Source: Candidatus Atribacteria bacterium
GTDB taxonomy: Bacteria; Atribacterota; Atribacteria; Atribacterales; Atribacteraceae
Reading direction: 5' to 3'
NCBI GenBank assembly: GCA_003561145.1
Contig: PWXL01000032.1
Span: forward strand, 1-19,335
Length of the DNA stretch: 19,335 nucleotides
Under the pieces are notes generated by a model. That model was not told where the DNA came from, ran no database searches, and saw only the letters and a program-made list of their open reading frames with translations. Both the position numbers and the translations under genes were made by a program. Positions within the stretch are counted from its first letter, which is position 1, and the number at the start of each line of letters is the position of its first letter. Shown here piece after piece: positions 1 to 6,919 of this stretch.

Positions 1-1620
1 AAGGCCACCGCGCTCTGCGGCCTGGGTCAGACAGCGCCTAATCCCGTGCTCAGTACCCTTCGGTATTTTCGTGACGAATATGAATCTCATATACGGGAAA
101 AACGCTGTCCGGCGGTTGTGTGCCGTCCGTTGTTCGTTTCTCCCTGCCAGCACGCCTGTCCCCTGGGTATCGATATTCCCGGGTATATATCCTGCGTGAA
201 AGAGGGAGAATATATAGACGCCTTGCAAATCATCCGGGAGGATAATCCGCTGCCTTCGGTGTGCGGCAGGGTCTGTCATCGGCCCTGTGAGGCCAAGTGC
301 CGGCGGAACCAGATCGACGAACCAGCGGCCATCGATGACATGAAACGGTACGTGGCAGATTACGCCCGCCGGAACCACCTGTCTCTGGCAGTGGTGATGG
401 AACGGCGGCGCGAACAATCTGTCGCAGTTGTCGGGTCGGGTCCGGCAGGGCTTACCTGCGCGTATTATCTCGCCCGCAAGGGATACAACGTGACGGTGTA
501 TGAGGAATTGCCCGTAGCCGGTGGAATGCTGGCGGCAGGAATTCCCGCTTACCGTTTACCGCGAGAGCCCTTACAGTACGATATTGACCAGGTACGGAAT
601 ATGGGCGTGCGGTTTGAGCTCGAGAAATCCCTTGGAACGGACTTCACACTGCAGGACTTACGGGAACAGCATGACGCTGTTTTCCTCTCGGTGGGAGCAT
701 GGAAGAACGCGCCATTGGGCATACCGGGGGAGAACCTGCAGGGAGTGTACGCAGGTTTGGATTTCCTGAAAACAATAAACCTGGGCGGTTCGGTGGATGT
801 ACCGGGCAAGGTCGTCGTTGTGGGAGGAGGCAACGCCGCCATGGACGCAGCACGTGCCCTCTTGCGCATGGGAGCGGATGAGGTCAACGTGGTCTATCGG
901 CGTACCCGCTCGGAAATGCCGGCCATACCGGAGGAGATCGAGGACGCTGACATTGAAGGTGTCCGTTTCCACTTCCTGATGAATCCCCTTGAAATTATTG
1001 GAGATGAAGAGGGGAAAGTGGCCGGAATGCGTGTGCAAAGGATGCGGTTGGGAGAATTTGACCGCAGCGGCCGTCGCCGGCCCGCACCGGTGGTGGGTGC
1101 CGAAGCAACCATACCATGTCAAATGGTTCTTACGGCAGTTGGCCAGATTCCTGATATCAAGGGGTTTGAAGCCGGCCTGGAAACCGACTATCGGGGGAAC
1201 GTTGTTATCGATCCCTACACTCTTCAGACTTCTCTTCCCTCCGTGTTTGCCGGGGGTGATATGACCGGTGCAGAGGCGACCGTTGTCCATGCCATGGCCC
1301 AGGGCAAAAAGGCGGCTTTCAGCATTCATGATTACTTGAAGGGTGATGAAGAAGAGGAGACAATCTTTATAAGCCCGCAGAGAATCAAGGCTCTTGAGGA
1401 CACACCGGTTGTGGAAGAGAAGCCTCGTATCCGGGCTGCCGAGCTTCCGGTGAATGAGCGGGTATGCAGCTTCGCCGAGGTAAGGATGTGCATGAACGAG
1501 GATCAGGTACGCCGGGAGGCAGAGCGCTGCCTCCGCTGTGATCTGGAAAAGAGCATGAAACGCTATCAACTGGCGTCGGGTGACATTGAAGAAGACGAGG
1601 AGCTGGAGGAGGAATCCTGA
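1..1620 (+). CDS. NuoF-type / GltD-type fusion flavoprotein (NAD(P)H oxidoreductase), 5' end cut off by window
   Basis: The frame is open from base 1, so the gene begins before the window; 539 residues are visible. The first ~35 residues are the end of a NuoF/HydB-type module: CGLGQTAPNP carries the last cysteine (C6) of the N3-type [4Fe-4S] site, followed by the STLRYFRDEYE signature. The rest is a glutamate synthase small subunit/NfnB-like flavoprotein. It has cysteines at visible residues 36, 41, 49, 53 and CGRVCHRPCEAKC at 88-100 for Fe-S clusters, GSGPAG (145-150) for FAD, GGGNAA (275-280) for NAD(P)H, and the second FAD motif AGGDMTGAEATVV (417-429). Another cysteine pair (CLRC) and an acidic tail close the protein. 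This architecture would pass electrons between two pyridine nucleotide sites, for example NADH at the missing NuoF part and NADPH at the GltD part. It overlaps hydC by one base, so it belongs to the hydrogenase operon. Glutamate synthase itself is unlikely: no large subunit is nearby and the NuoF module is fused on. Confidence 0.88.
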   Translation, partial: KATALCGLGQTAPNPVLSTLRYFRDEYESHIREKRCPAVVCRPLFVSPCQHACPLGIDIPGYISCVKEGEYIDALQIIREDNPLPSVCGRVCHRPCEAKCRRNQIDEPAAIDDMKRYVADYARRNHLSLAVVMERRREQSVAVVGSGPAGLTCAYYLARKGYNVTVYEELPVAGGMLAAGIPAYRLPREPLQYDIDQVRNMGVRFELEKSLGTDFTLQDLREQHDAVFLSVGAWKNAPLGIPGENLQGVYAGLDFLKTINLGGSVDVPGKVVVVGGGNAAMDAARALLRMGADEVNVVYRRTRSEMPAIPEEIEDADIEGVRFHFLMNPLEIIGDEEGKVAGMRVQRMRLGEFDRSGRRRPAPVVGAEATIPCQMVLTAVGQIPDIKGFEAGLETDYRGNVVIDPYTLQTSLPSVFAGGDMTGAEATVVHAMAQGKKAAFSIHDYLKGDEEEETIFISPQRIKALEDTPVVEEKPRIRAAELPVNERVCSFAEVRMCMNEDQVRREAERCLRCDLEKSMKRYQLASGDIEEDEELEEES

Positions 1621-2096
1621 TGGAAGCCGTAAAAGGAGAGAACCTTGTATTCAGCGAAGTCGACGAAATCCTGGAAAAATACCAGAATGAGAGGACCCCG
1701 CTTTTAGCGGTGCTGCAGGATGTTTCCCGCAAGTGGGGATATCTTCCGCGCGATGTGATGGGATATGTGGCCAAAAAGCTTGATGTTCCTTCTGCCCAGG
1801 TGTGGGGGGCGGCCACCTTCTATTCCTTTTTCGAAACCGAACCGGTGGGACAATATATGGTCCGGGTGTGCAAAAGTGCTCCCTGCCACGTGCTCGGGGC
1901 GGTGAATGTCCTGGGTACTCTGCAGAGAGAGCTGGGTATACAGGTAGGGGACACGTCTCGTGACGGAAAATTTACCCTGCAAGCCACCAGTTGCCTTGGG
2001 GTATGCGGGGTGGCCCCCGCCATGATGGTGAATGACATTACCTACGGGAATCTGACCGAGGAACGGATCCGGGAAGTCCTCGCACTTTATGAATAG
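1620..2096 (+). CDS. hydC: NAD-linked [FeFe] hydrogenase gamma subunit, NuoE-like [2Fe-2S] protein
   Basis: This is a 158-residue NuoE/HydC-family protein with a helical N-terminus and a thioredoxin-like [2Fe-2S] domain. The four cluster ligands are visible as C84-x4-C89 and C125-x3-C129 (VCKSAPC and CLGVC). WGAATFYSFF at 62-71 is the typical family signature. The cluster would accept or donate single electrons next to the FMN of the NuoF-like partner. The ATG overlaps the stop codon of the preceding fusion gene (TGATG), with the strong ribosome site GGAGGAGGA at 1605-1613. The length is normal for the family. HydC is preferred over a NuoE of complex I because hydB and hydA follow and no other Nuo genes are present. 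It could also serve the upstream NuoF-type fusion protein. Confidence 0.92.
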   Translation: MEAVKGENLVFSEVDEILEKYQNERTPLLAVLQDVSRKWGYLPRDVMGYVAKKLDVPSAQVWGAATFYSFFETEPVGQYMVRVCKSAPCHVLGAVNVLGTLQRELGIQVGDTSRDGKFTLQATSCLGVCGVAPAMMVNDITYGNLTEERIREVLALYE

Positions 2097-2106
2097 GGGG
2101 AATACG

Positions 2107-3741
2107 ATGTTTTATCGTGCTCATGTACTGATCGAGATGACCAGTAATTCCATCCACCTCGGTGCTTCCCAGGTCAAGGAGAGGCTGGAAAGGGAAATTG
2201 CCCAAGCCGGCCTGTCCAATGAAGTGAAAGTCTTGGAAACGGGCCCGCTGGGGAGAGGGGTTCCTTCTCCTTTCTTGATGATCTATCCCGACAATATCAT
2301 GTATGCACCGGTAACAGTGTCAGAGGTGAGAGAGATAGTCTCCGAGCATTTACTCAAAGGGAGGCCGGTGGAGAGACTGATAGTGTCGGAAACCGCCCCG
2401 GCTTTGAAAGAAGGGTATTTTCGGCCTTCCCCTCTGGCAAAAGAAAAGCGGGTGGTTCTGCGTAACAGTGGTCTCATAGACCCGGGAAGTATCGAAGACT
2501 ATATTGCCCAGGACGGCTACCAGGCTTTAGGCAAGGTTCTATCCATGTCCCGGCAGGAAGCTATAAACATAGTGAAAGATTCGGGTCTTGTGGGCCGTGG
2601 AGGGGCGGGTTTCCCTACCGGTCTGAAACTCGAATTCACCATGAAAGCTCCCGGTGAGGAAAAATACGTGGTGTGTAATGCGGACGAGGGAGAACAGGGT
2701 ACTTTCAAGGACCGGCTTATTCTGGAAGGCGATCCGCACTCGATTGTGGAAGCGATGGCTATATGCGGGTATGCGGTAGGTGCGGGAGAAGGGTACATCT
2801 ATATTCGTGCGGAGTATCCGGAAAGCATACGTGCTGTGGAAAAAGCCATAGAAAGCGCAACGGATACCGGCCTCCTCGGTGACGGTATCTTGGGGGCGGA
2901 TTTTTCCTTCCAGGTGAAGATACGCCAGGGTGCGGGAGCCTACATTTGCGGCGAAGAAACGTCGCTTCTCGAATCGATCGAGGGAAAACGCGGGGAACCG
3001 CGCATAAAACCTCCTTATCCCCCCCAGGCAGGGTTGTGGGGAAAACCCACAGCCATCAATAATGTTGAGACACTGGCGAATATCCCTCCTATTATTTTGA
3101 ACGGGGCGGATTGGTACAAGAGTATCGGCACACCCACGTGTCCGGGCACCAAGGTGTTCACCTTGACCGGCAATGTGAATATGCTGGGACTCATCGAGGT
3201 TCCGATGGGCATCACCCTGCGTGAGCTCCTGTATGATGTAGGTGGCGGCATCCGCGGGGGGAGGCAGATGAAGGTGGTGCAGACAGGAGGGCCATCAGGC
3301 GGCACCATGACCCCGGACATGCTCGATGTACCCATGGCGTTTGATACTCTGGCCCAATTCAATTCAGCCTTGGGTTCCGGGGCACTCACGGTTGTTGACG
3401 ACACTCATTGTATCGTCGACGTGGTGAAAAATTTCTGCGAATTCTTCCTTCATGAGTCCTGCGGGAAATGTACACCCTGCAGGATCGGCAATAAACGGAT
3501 TGTGGAAATCCTGGACAGGATGCAAAGGGGCAGGGGACGCCCTGGGGATCTTGATCTCCTGCGTATACTGGGCGAGAACATGAAGACCACTTCTTTTTGC
3601 GGTCTCGGACAGGCAGCTCCCAACCCCTTGATGAAATGCCTGGATTATTTCCAGGAAGAGTTTGAAAAACATGTTACAGAACATCTTTGCGATTGCCAGG
3701 TATGCGAGATGAAACCGAAAAGGAAAGAGGTAGGCGTATAA
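2107..3741 (+). CDS. hydB: NAD-linked [FeFe] hydrogenase beta subunit, NuoF-like NADH/FMN protein (short form)
   Basis: This is a NuoF/HydB-family diaphorase subunit of 544 residues. An ATG at 2089 is in frame, but the ATG at 2107 is chosen because AGGGGG at 2095-2100 is well spaced for it and lies inside the longer reading. Residues 1-95 resemble the N-terminal thioredoxin-like domain but contain no cysteine. GRGGAGFPTG (163-172), CNADEGEQGTF (190-200) and GAGAYICGEETSLL (275-288) form the NADH/FMN pocket. C452, C455, C458 and C498 bind the [4Fe-4S] cluster. The protein ends with CDCQVC (528-533) and a basic tail. Classical bifurcating HydB is longer, with an N-terminal [2Fe-2S] site and a C-terminal two-cluster ferredoxin domain; both are absent here. 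It oxidises or reduces NAD(H) and should exchange electrons with HydC and HydA. Confidence 0.93.
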   Translation: MFYRAHVLIEMTSNSIHLGASQVKERLEREIAQAGLSNEVKVLETGPLGRGVPSPFLMIYPDNIMYAPVTVSEVREIVSEHLLKGRPVERLIVSETAPALKEGYFRPSPLAKEKRVVLRNSGLIDPGSIEDYIAQDGYQALGKVLSMSRQEAINIVKDSGLVGRGGAGFPTGLKLEFTMKAPGEEKYVVCNADEGEQGTFKDRLILEGDPHSIVEAMAICGYAVGAGEGYIYIRAEYPESIRAVEKAIESATDTGLLGDGILGADFSFQVKIRQGAGAYICGEETSLLESIEGKRGEPRIKPPYPPQAGLWGKPTAINNVETLANIPPIILNGADWYKSIGTPTCPGTKVFTLTGNVNMLGLIEVPMGITLRELLYDVGGGIRGGRQMKVVQTGGPSGGTMTPDMLDVPMAFDTLAQFNSALGSGALTVVDDTHCIVDVVKNFCEFFLHESCGKCTPCRIGNKRIVEILDRMQRGRGRPGDLDLLRILGENMKTTSFCGLGQAAPNPLMKCLDYFQEEFEKHVTEHLCDCQVCEMKPKRKEVGV

Positions 3742-3846
3742 TCCCGCGGGCTCGATAGGGGTATATGTTCATGTATCCCAGTTCGGTGGGAACGCCGGAA
3801 GAGATACGAGAAACAAGAGAATATCAAAAAAGAAGGAGTGAAAGGC

Positions 3847-5613
3847 ATGGCCAAGGTAGCCGCCGAGGTAAACCGAAAGGATGAACAGGAAAATGTGGCA
3901 ACACTCTACCTGGACGGGAGAGAAATCCAGGTTCCGGCAAGTTCTTCTGTGCTCGAAGCATGTAAGTCAGCAGGCATCCACATTCCTACCCTGTGCCACA
4001 TGGACGGTCTCACCCCCTACGGGGGATGCAGGATCTGTGTCGTTGAAATAGAAGGACAGCCCACTCTGGCAGCAGCATGCGTGACCCCGGTACGGGAAGG
4101 AATGAAAATCCAAACTTCTTCGAAGAAGGTGAGGGAAGCACGCAAAGCGAATCTCGAGCTTCTCTTGTCCAACCACCCCCTCGATTGCCAGCTGTGTGAC
4201 CGTAACCAGTTCTGTGAACTGCAGGACTTGGCGTATGAGCTCGGGGTGAGGAAGATTCGTTTTGAGGGAGAACAGCAGCATCACGAGGTTGATATTTCCA
4301 GTCCTTCGGTAAAAAGGGATCTCGATCGGTGTATTCTCTGCGGGAGATGTATCCGTACGTGTTCAGAGATCCAAAGTGTATTTGCCATCGATTTCGCCAA
4401 CCGCGGGTTTGAATCCTATATCAGCCCGTCCCTGGGCCTGCCGCTCGGAGAAAGCGTATGCATCAACTGCGGACAGTGTATCCATGCCTGTCCCACGGGA
4501 GCGTTATCTGAAGTGGAGCACGTGGAGAAGGTATGGGACGCCTTGAACGATCCGGAAAAAACAGTAGTGTTACAAACTGCTCCGGCTATCAGGGTAAGTA
4601 TCGGTGAGCCCTTTGGGATGCCCCAGGGAACCATCTCCACCGGTAAGATGGTAGCGGCACTGCGGCGTTTGGGTTTTGACTATATTTTTGACACCAATTT
4701 TTCCGCTGACCTCACGATCATCGAGGAAGGTACTGAATTTATAACCCGGCTGACACAGGGAGGTGTACTTCCTCTCATTACCTCCTGCAGCCCCGGTTGG
4801 ATTAAATTCATGGAACATTTCTATCCGGAATTGATGGAAAACGTTTCTACCTGTAAATCCCCCCAGCAAATGCTCGGTGCCGTGGTGAAGACCTATTTCG
4901 CCCAGAAAATCGGGGTGGAGGCAAAAGATATAGTGATGGCTTCCATAATGCCCTGCACCGCGAAAAAATATGAATGCCAGCGCGATGAAATGCGTGCCTC
5001 AGGGTACCAGGATGTGGATTATACACTTACCACCCGGGAGGCGGCCCGCATGCTGCGGGAAAAGGGCATCAACCTTGCCGAGATGCCGGAAGAAGATTTC
5101 GATGAACCGCTGGGTCTTTCTACCGGAGCCGCCGCCGTCTTTGGAGCTACAGGAGGCGTGATGGAAGCGGCCCTCCGTACCGTGTATGAAAAGGTGACGG
5201 GTGAAACCCTGCCCAAACTTGATTTCATGGACGTGCGTGGAATGGACGGCGTCAAGGAAGCCATTGTGGATGTAAAGGGAACTCCGGTCAGGGTTGCTGT
5301 GGCACACGGCCTTGGAAATGCCCGTACACTTCTCGATACAGTACGGGCGGGTGAGGTGACATATCACTTCATAGAAATAATGGCATGTCCCGGTGGCTGT
5401 ATTGGTGGTGGGGGCCAGCCGATCCCGACGAATCTGGATATCAGGATGAAAAGGATCGAAGCTATATACAACGTCGACAAATCATTTCCTGTGCGCAAGT
5501 CTCACGAAAACCCGGCCATTCAAAAGCTGTATGAGGATTTTTTAGGTGAACCCAACGGGGAGAAAGCACACCACCTTCTGCATACACATTACAGTTGCCG
5601 GGAGAAAATGTAA
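3847..5613 (+). CDS. hydA: NAD-linked [FeFe] hydrogenase catalytic subunit
   Basis: This 588-residue catalytic subunit reduces protons or oxidises H2 at an H-cluster. From the N-terminus it has a plant-type [2Fe-2S] domain (C50, C61, C64, C78), a NuoG-like His-Cys site (H110-x3-C114-x2-C117-x5-C123), two ferredoxin-type [4Fe-4S] motifs (C162/165/168/172 and C205/208/211/215), and the H-domain. The H-domain signatures are TSCSPGW (312-318), MPCTAKKYE (368-376) and EIMACPGGC (510-518). The first differs from the usual TSCCPxW by a serine. The start is the ATG at 3847, because AAGGAG at 3833-3838 is correctly spaced; an in-frame GTG at 3838 overlaps that ribosome site. A 105-bp gap separates it from hydB, with no clear promoter or terminator. 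The maturation genes hydE, hydF and hydG are not in the window. No signal peptide is present, so the enzyme is cytoplasmic. Confidence 0.96.
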   Translation: MAKVAAEVNRKDEQENVATLYLDGREIQVPASSSVLEACKSAGIHIPTLCHMDGLTPYGGCRICVVEIEGQPTLAAACVTPVREGMKIQTSSKKVREARKANLELLLSNHPLDCQLCDRNQFCELQDLAYELGVRKIRFEGEQQHHEVDISSPSVKRDLDRCILCGRCIRTCSEIQSVFAIDFANRGFESYISPSLGLPLGESVCINCGQCIHACPTGALSEVEHVEKVWDALNDPEKTVVLQTAPAIRVSIGEPFGMPQGTISTGKMVAALRRLGFDYIFDTNFSADLTIIEEGTEFITRLTQGGVLPLITSCSPGWIKFMEHFYPELMENVSTCKSPQQMLGAVVKTYFAQKIGVEAKDIVMASIMPCTAKKYECQRDEMRASGYQDVDYTLTTREAARMLREKGINLAEMPEEDFDEPLGLSTGAAAVFGATGGVMEAALRTVYEKVTGETLPKLDFMDVRGMDGVKEAIVDVKGTPVRVAVAHGLGNARTLLDTVRAGEVTYHFIEIMACPGGCIGGGGQPIPTNLDIRMKRIEAIYNVDKSFPVRKSHENPAIQKLYEDFLGEPNGEKAHHLLHTHYSCREKM

Positions 5614-5669
5614 GGTGAATCTACACCAAGGAAGGAATCGGTATGGAGTAATGACCACCTAGACACAAC

Positions 5670-5724
5670 AAAAAAACCGCGGGAACACGCAAGAGGTCCT
5701 ATGGTTTGGTGTGTTCCCGCGGTT
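5670..5724 (-). terminator. Intrinsic terminator facing the minus strand
   Basis: The arms 5675-5688 (aaccgcgggaacac) and 5711-5724 (gtgttcccgcggtt) are perfect inverted repeats of 14 bp around a 22-base loop. Seven A's at 5670-5676 become a T-run directly after the stem when read on the minus strand, which is the form of a rho-independent terminator. On the + strand the stem is followed by gagtctttcctg, a poor T-tract. It may still slow transcription leaving hydA, but the orientation fits a leftward transcript. Confidence 0.6.
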
Positions 5725-5910
5725 GAGTCTTTCCTGTATAATGAAATTCTGGCTGCTGTCCAACGAAGCACGTATTGTCCTCAACAATCGCCAAGTCGGT
5801 CCGGCTGTCGTGGCATCTTTCTCACCCTTCAACCCATACATTGATGGTGTACAGGGAAGGATTCTCTTCATCACCTTCACACCCACATCCGCTGAGAAGT
5901 GAGACTGCGA

Positions 5911-5939
5911 TTGAAGCCGCGGCGGCAGGGGTGTACAAT
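5911..5939 (+). promoter_or_regulatory. Sigma-A-type promoter for the yqgF-amrA-amrS-apbE genes
   Basis: TTGAAG at 5911-5916 and TACAAT at 5934-5939 are separated by 17 bases, matching 4 of 6 and 5 of 6 consensus positions. Transcription would start near 5945-5947, which is at the ATG of the next gene (5946). No well-placed ribosome site precedes that ATG, so a leaderless mRNA is possible. Confidence 0.5.
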
Positions 5940-5945
5940 ACAGAC

Positions 5946-6362
5946 ATGGAGGAGTATGTTTTAGCTGTTGATCCGGGAAAAGGAAAGATCGGCCTTGCCT
6001 TGTTGGACGGGAAGGGCAACCTGGTACGCCTGTATATCACAACTCCTGCAGAATTCCCAACCTGCCTGCAGGAATGGCGAAAAAAATACAATTTTCGACA
6101 TGCCGCAGTGGGCAACAGTACAGGTAAAGATTTGGTGCTCCGGACCATTCGCAGCTGTTTTCTCCCTTACCAACTTATAGATGAGCGCAATAGCACCCAG
6201 GAAGCACGGCTTCTATTTTTCGAACACCATCCTCCCCGTGGCTGGCGGCGTCTCTTTCCCCGTTCTTTGCAGTATCCGTCACAGCCCTTTGACGATTTTC
6301 AGGCAGCGGTTATTGGAAGGCGATACCTGCAATCACGCAGAAAGGCTGGTGATTCACGGTGA
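5946..6362 (+). CDS. YqgF/RuvX-like RNase H-fold nuclease (putative pre-16S rRNA processing or resolvase family)
   Basis: This is a 138-residue protein with the RNase H-like fold of the YqgF/RuvX family. Residues 4-10 (YVLAVDP) hold the first catalytic aspartate D9. LIDERNSTQEAR (78-88) resembles the family segment with the acidic residue E80. FDDFQAAVIG (115-124) supplies the closing aspartates. In well studied members, YqgF helps to mature the 5' end of 16S rRNA; this divergent member could act on RNA or DNA. The ATG at 5946 is the only start that keeps the first beta strand without adding unrelated sequence. A promoter -10 box ends six bases before it and there is no good ribosome site, so initiation may be leaderless. 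Its stop overlaps the GTG of amrA by four bases. The family call is fairly safe; the substrate is unknown. Confidence 0.75.
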   Translation: MEEYVLAVDPGKGKIGLALLDGKGNLVRLYITTPAEFPTCLQEWRKKYNFRHAAVGNSTGKDLVLRTIRSCFLPYQLIDERNSTQEARLLFFEHHPPRGWRRLFPRSLQYPSQPFDDFQAAVIGRRYLQSRRKAGDSR

Positions 6363-6919
6363 ATACTGATAATCAGGTGAAAAGGGACATCATTGCTTTG
6401 GCGCGTCGTTCCATAGAGTACTACTTGCACAACCGCAGGGTTATGCCCGTCCCCCTGGATATACATAGCTCACTTCTTTCACGTCGTTCAGGCGCTTTTG
6501 TCTCTTTAAAAAAGGGTGGCAATTTGCGCGGCTGTATAGGAACATTTGAACCGCAGTGTTCTTCATTGGCTGAAGAAATTGTAAAAAACGCCGTACAGGC
6601 ATCTTGCTGCGATCCACGGTTTACTCCTGTTCAGGAGGATGAGTTGAACCAGGTACAGATATCAGTGGATATACTGAGCCATCCGGAAAGGGTGAGCGGA
6701 AACGAGGAACTTGACCCGGTCCGCTTTGGCGTCATAGTGGAGTGGCAAGGGAAAAGAGGACTTTTACTGCCTGATATCGAAGGAGTGGAAACGGTCGAGT
6801 ACCAGGTTGACATAGCCCGCCGCAAAGCAGGGATTCCCCCCCATGTTCCTGTTGCCTTGTATCGTTTTCGTGTAGAGCGCTTCAGTGAAAATGCGAGGGG
6901 GGGGTGTGAGTGTGGCTGA
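6359..6919 (+). CDS. amrA: AMMECR1-family protein, AmmeMemoRadiSam system protein A
   Basis: This 186-residue protein matches the AMMECR1 family. The core carries RSGAFVSLKKGGNLRGCIG (43-61), with the family hallmark LRGCIG at 56-61, followed by a helix-rich stretch and DPRFTPVQEDEL (85-96). The family occurs in bacteria, archaea and humans. Its biochemical role is unknown; comparative genomics has placed it with Memo and a radical SAM enzyme in a predicted modification system. The start is GTG, in the four-base overlap GTGA with the preceding gene. The 3' end runs through a tract of eight G's and ends with GGCECG. That same tract is the ribosome site of amrS, and the two genes are in different frames. 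Confidence 0.9.
   Translation: MNTDNQVKRDIIALARRSIEYYLHNRRVMPVPLDIHSSLLSRRSGAFVSLKKGGNLRGCIGTFEPQCSSLAEEIVKNAVQASCCDPRFTPVQEDELNQVQISVDILSHPERVSGNEELDPVRFGVIVEWQGKRGLLLPDIEGVETVEYQVDIARRKAGIPPHVPVALYRFRVERFSENARGGCECG

Larger units (their letters stand above)
5614..5945. other. Gene-poor spacer between hydA and the yqgF-like gene
   Basis: These 332 bases hold no gene that I recognise. Several short frames are open on both strands, but none has a ribosome site plus a recognisable family signature. The content I can support is a 14-bp perfect hairpin followed by a T-run when read on the minus strand (5670-5724) and a sigma-A-like promoter pointing right at 5911-5939. A TATAAT at 5737-5742 follows the hairpin on the + strand but lacks a convincing -35 box. 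No good + strand terminator for hydA is visible. Confidence 0.6.

Noticed and set aside
658..1569. 303-residue open frame on the minus strand inside the fusion flavoprotein gene
   Set aside because: It lies wholly antisense to a well supported gene, has no recognisable family signature, and such long shadows are common in codon-biased genes of this composition.
3765..3884. Small 39-residue open frame between hydB and hydA overlapping the hydA start
   Set aside because: AGGGG in front is too close to the ATG, the frame runs 38 bases into hydA, and the peptide resembles nothing known; treated as chance.
5613..5626. Small hairpin ggtg-aatcta-cacc after hydA
   Set aside because: The four-base stem has no T-run behind it, so it is not a usable terminator.
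5659..5886. 75-residue minus-strand frame in the hydA-yqgF spacer
   Set aside because: It reads through the terminator hairpin and has no family match by eye; the transcript may exist but I cannot support this protein.
5775..5945. N-terminal extension of the yqgF-like gene
   Set aside because: The added residues are serine/histidine/proline-rich and unlike the family, and the promoter lies within them.
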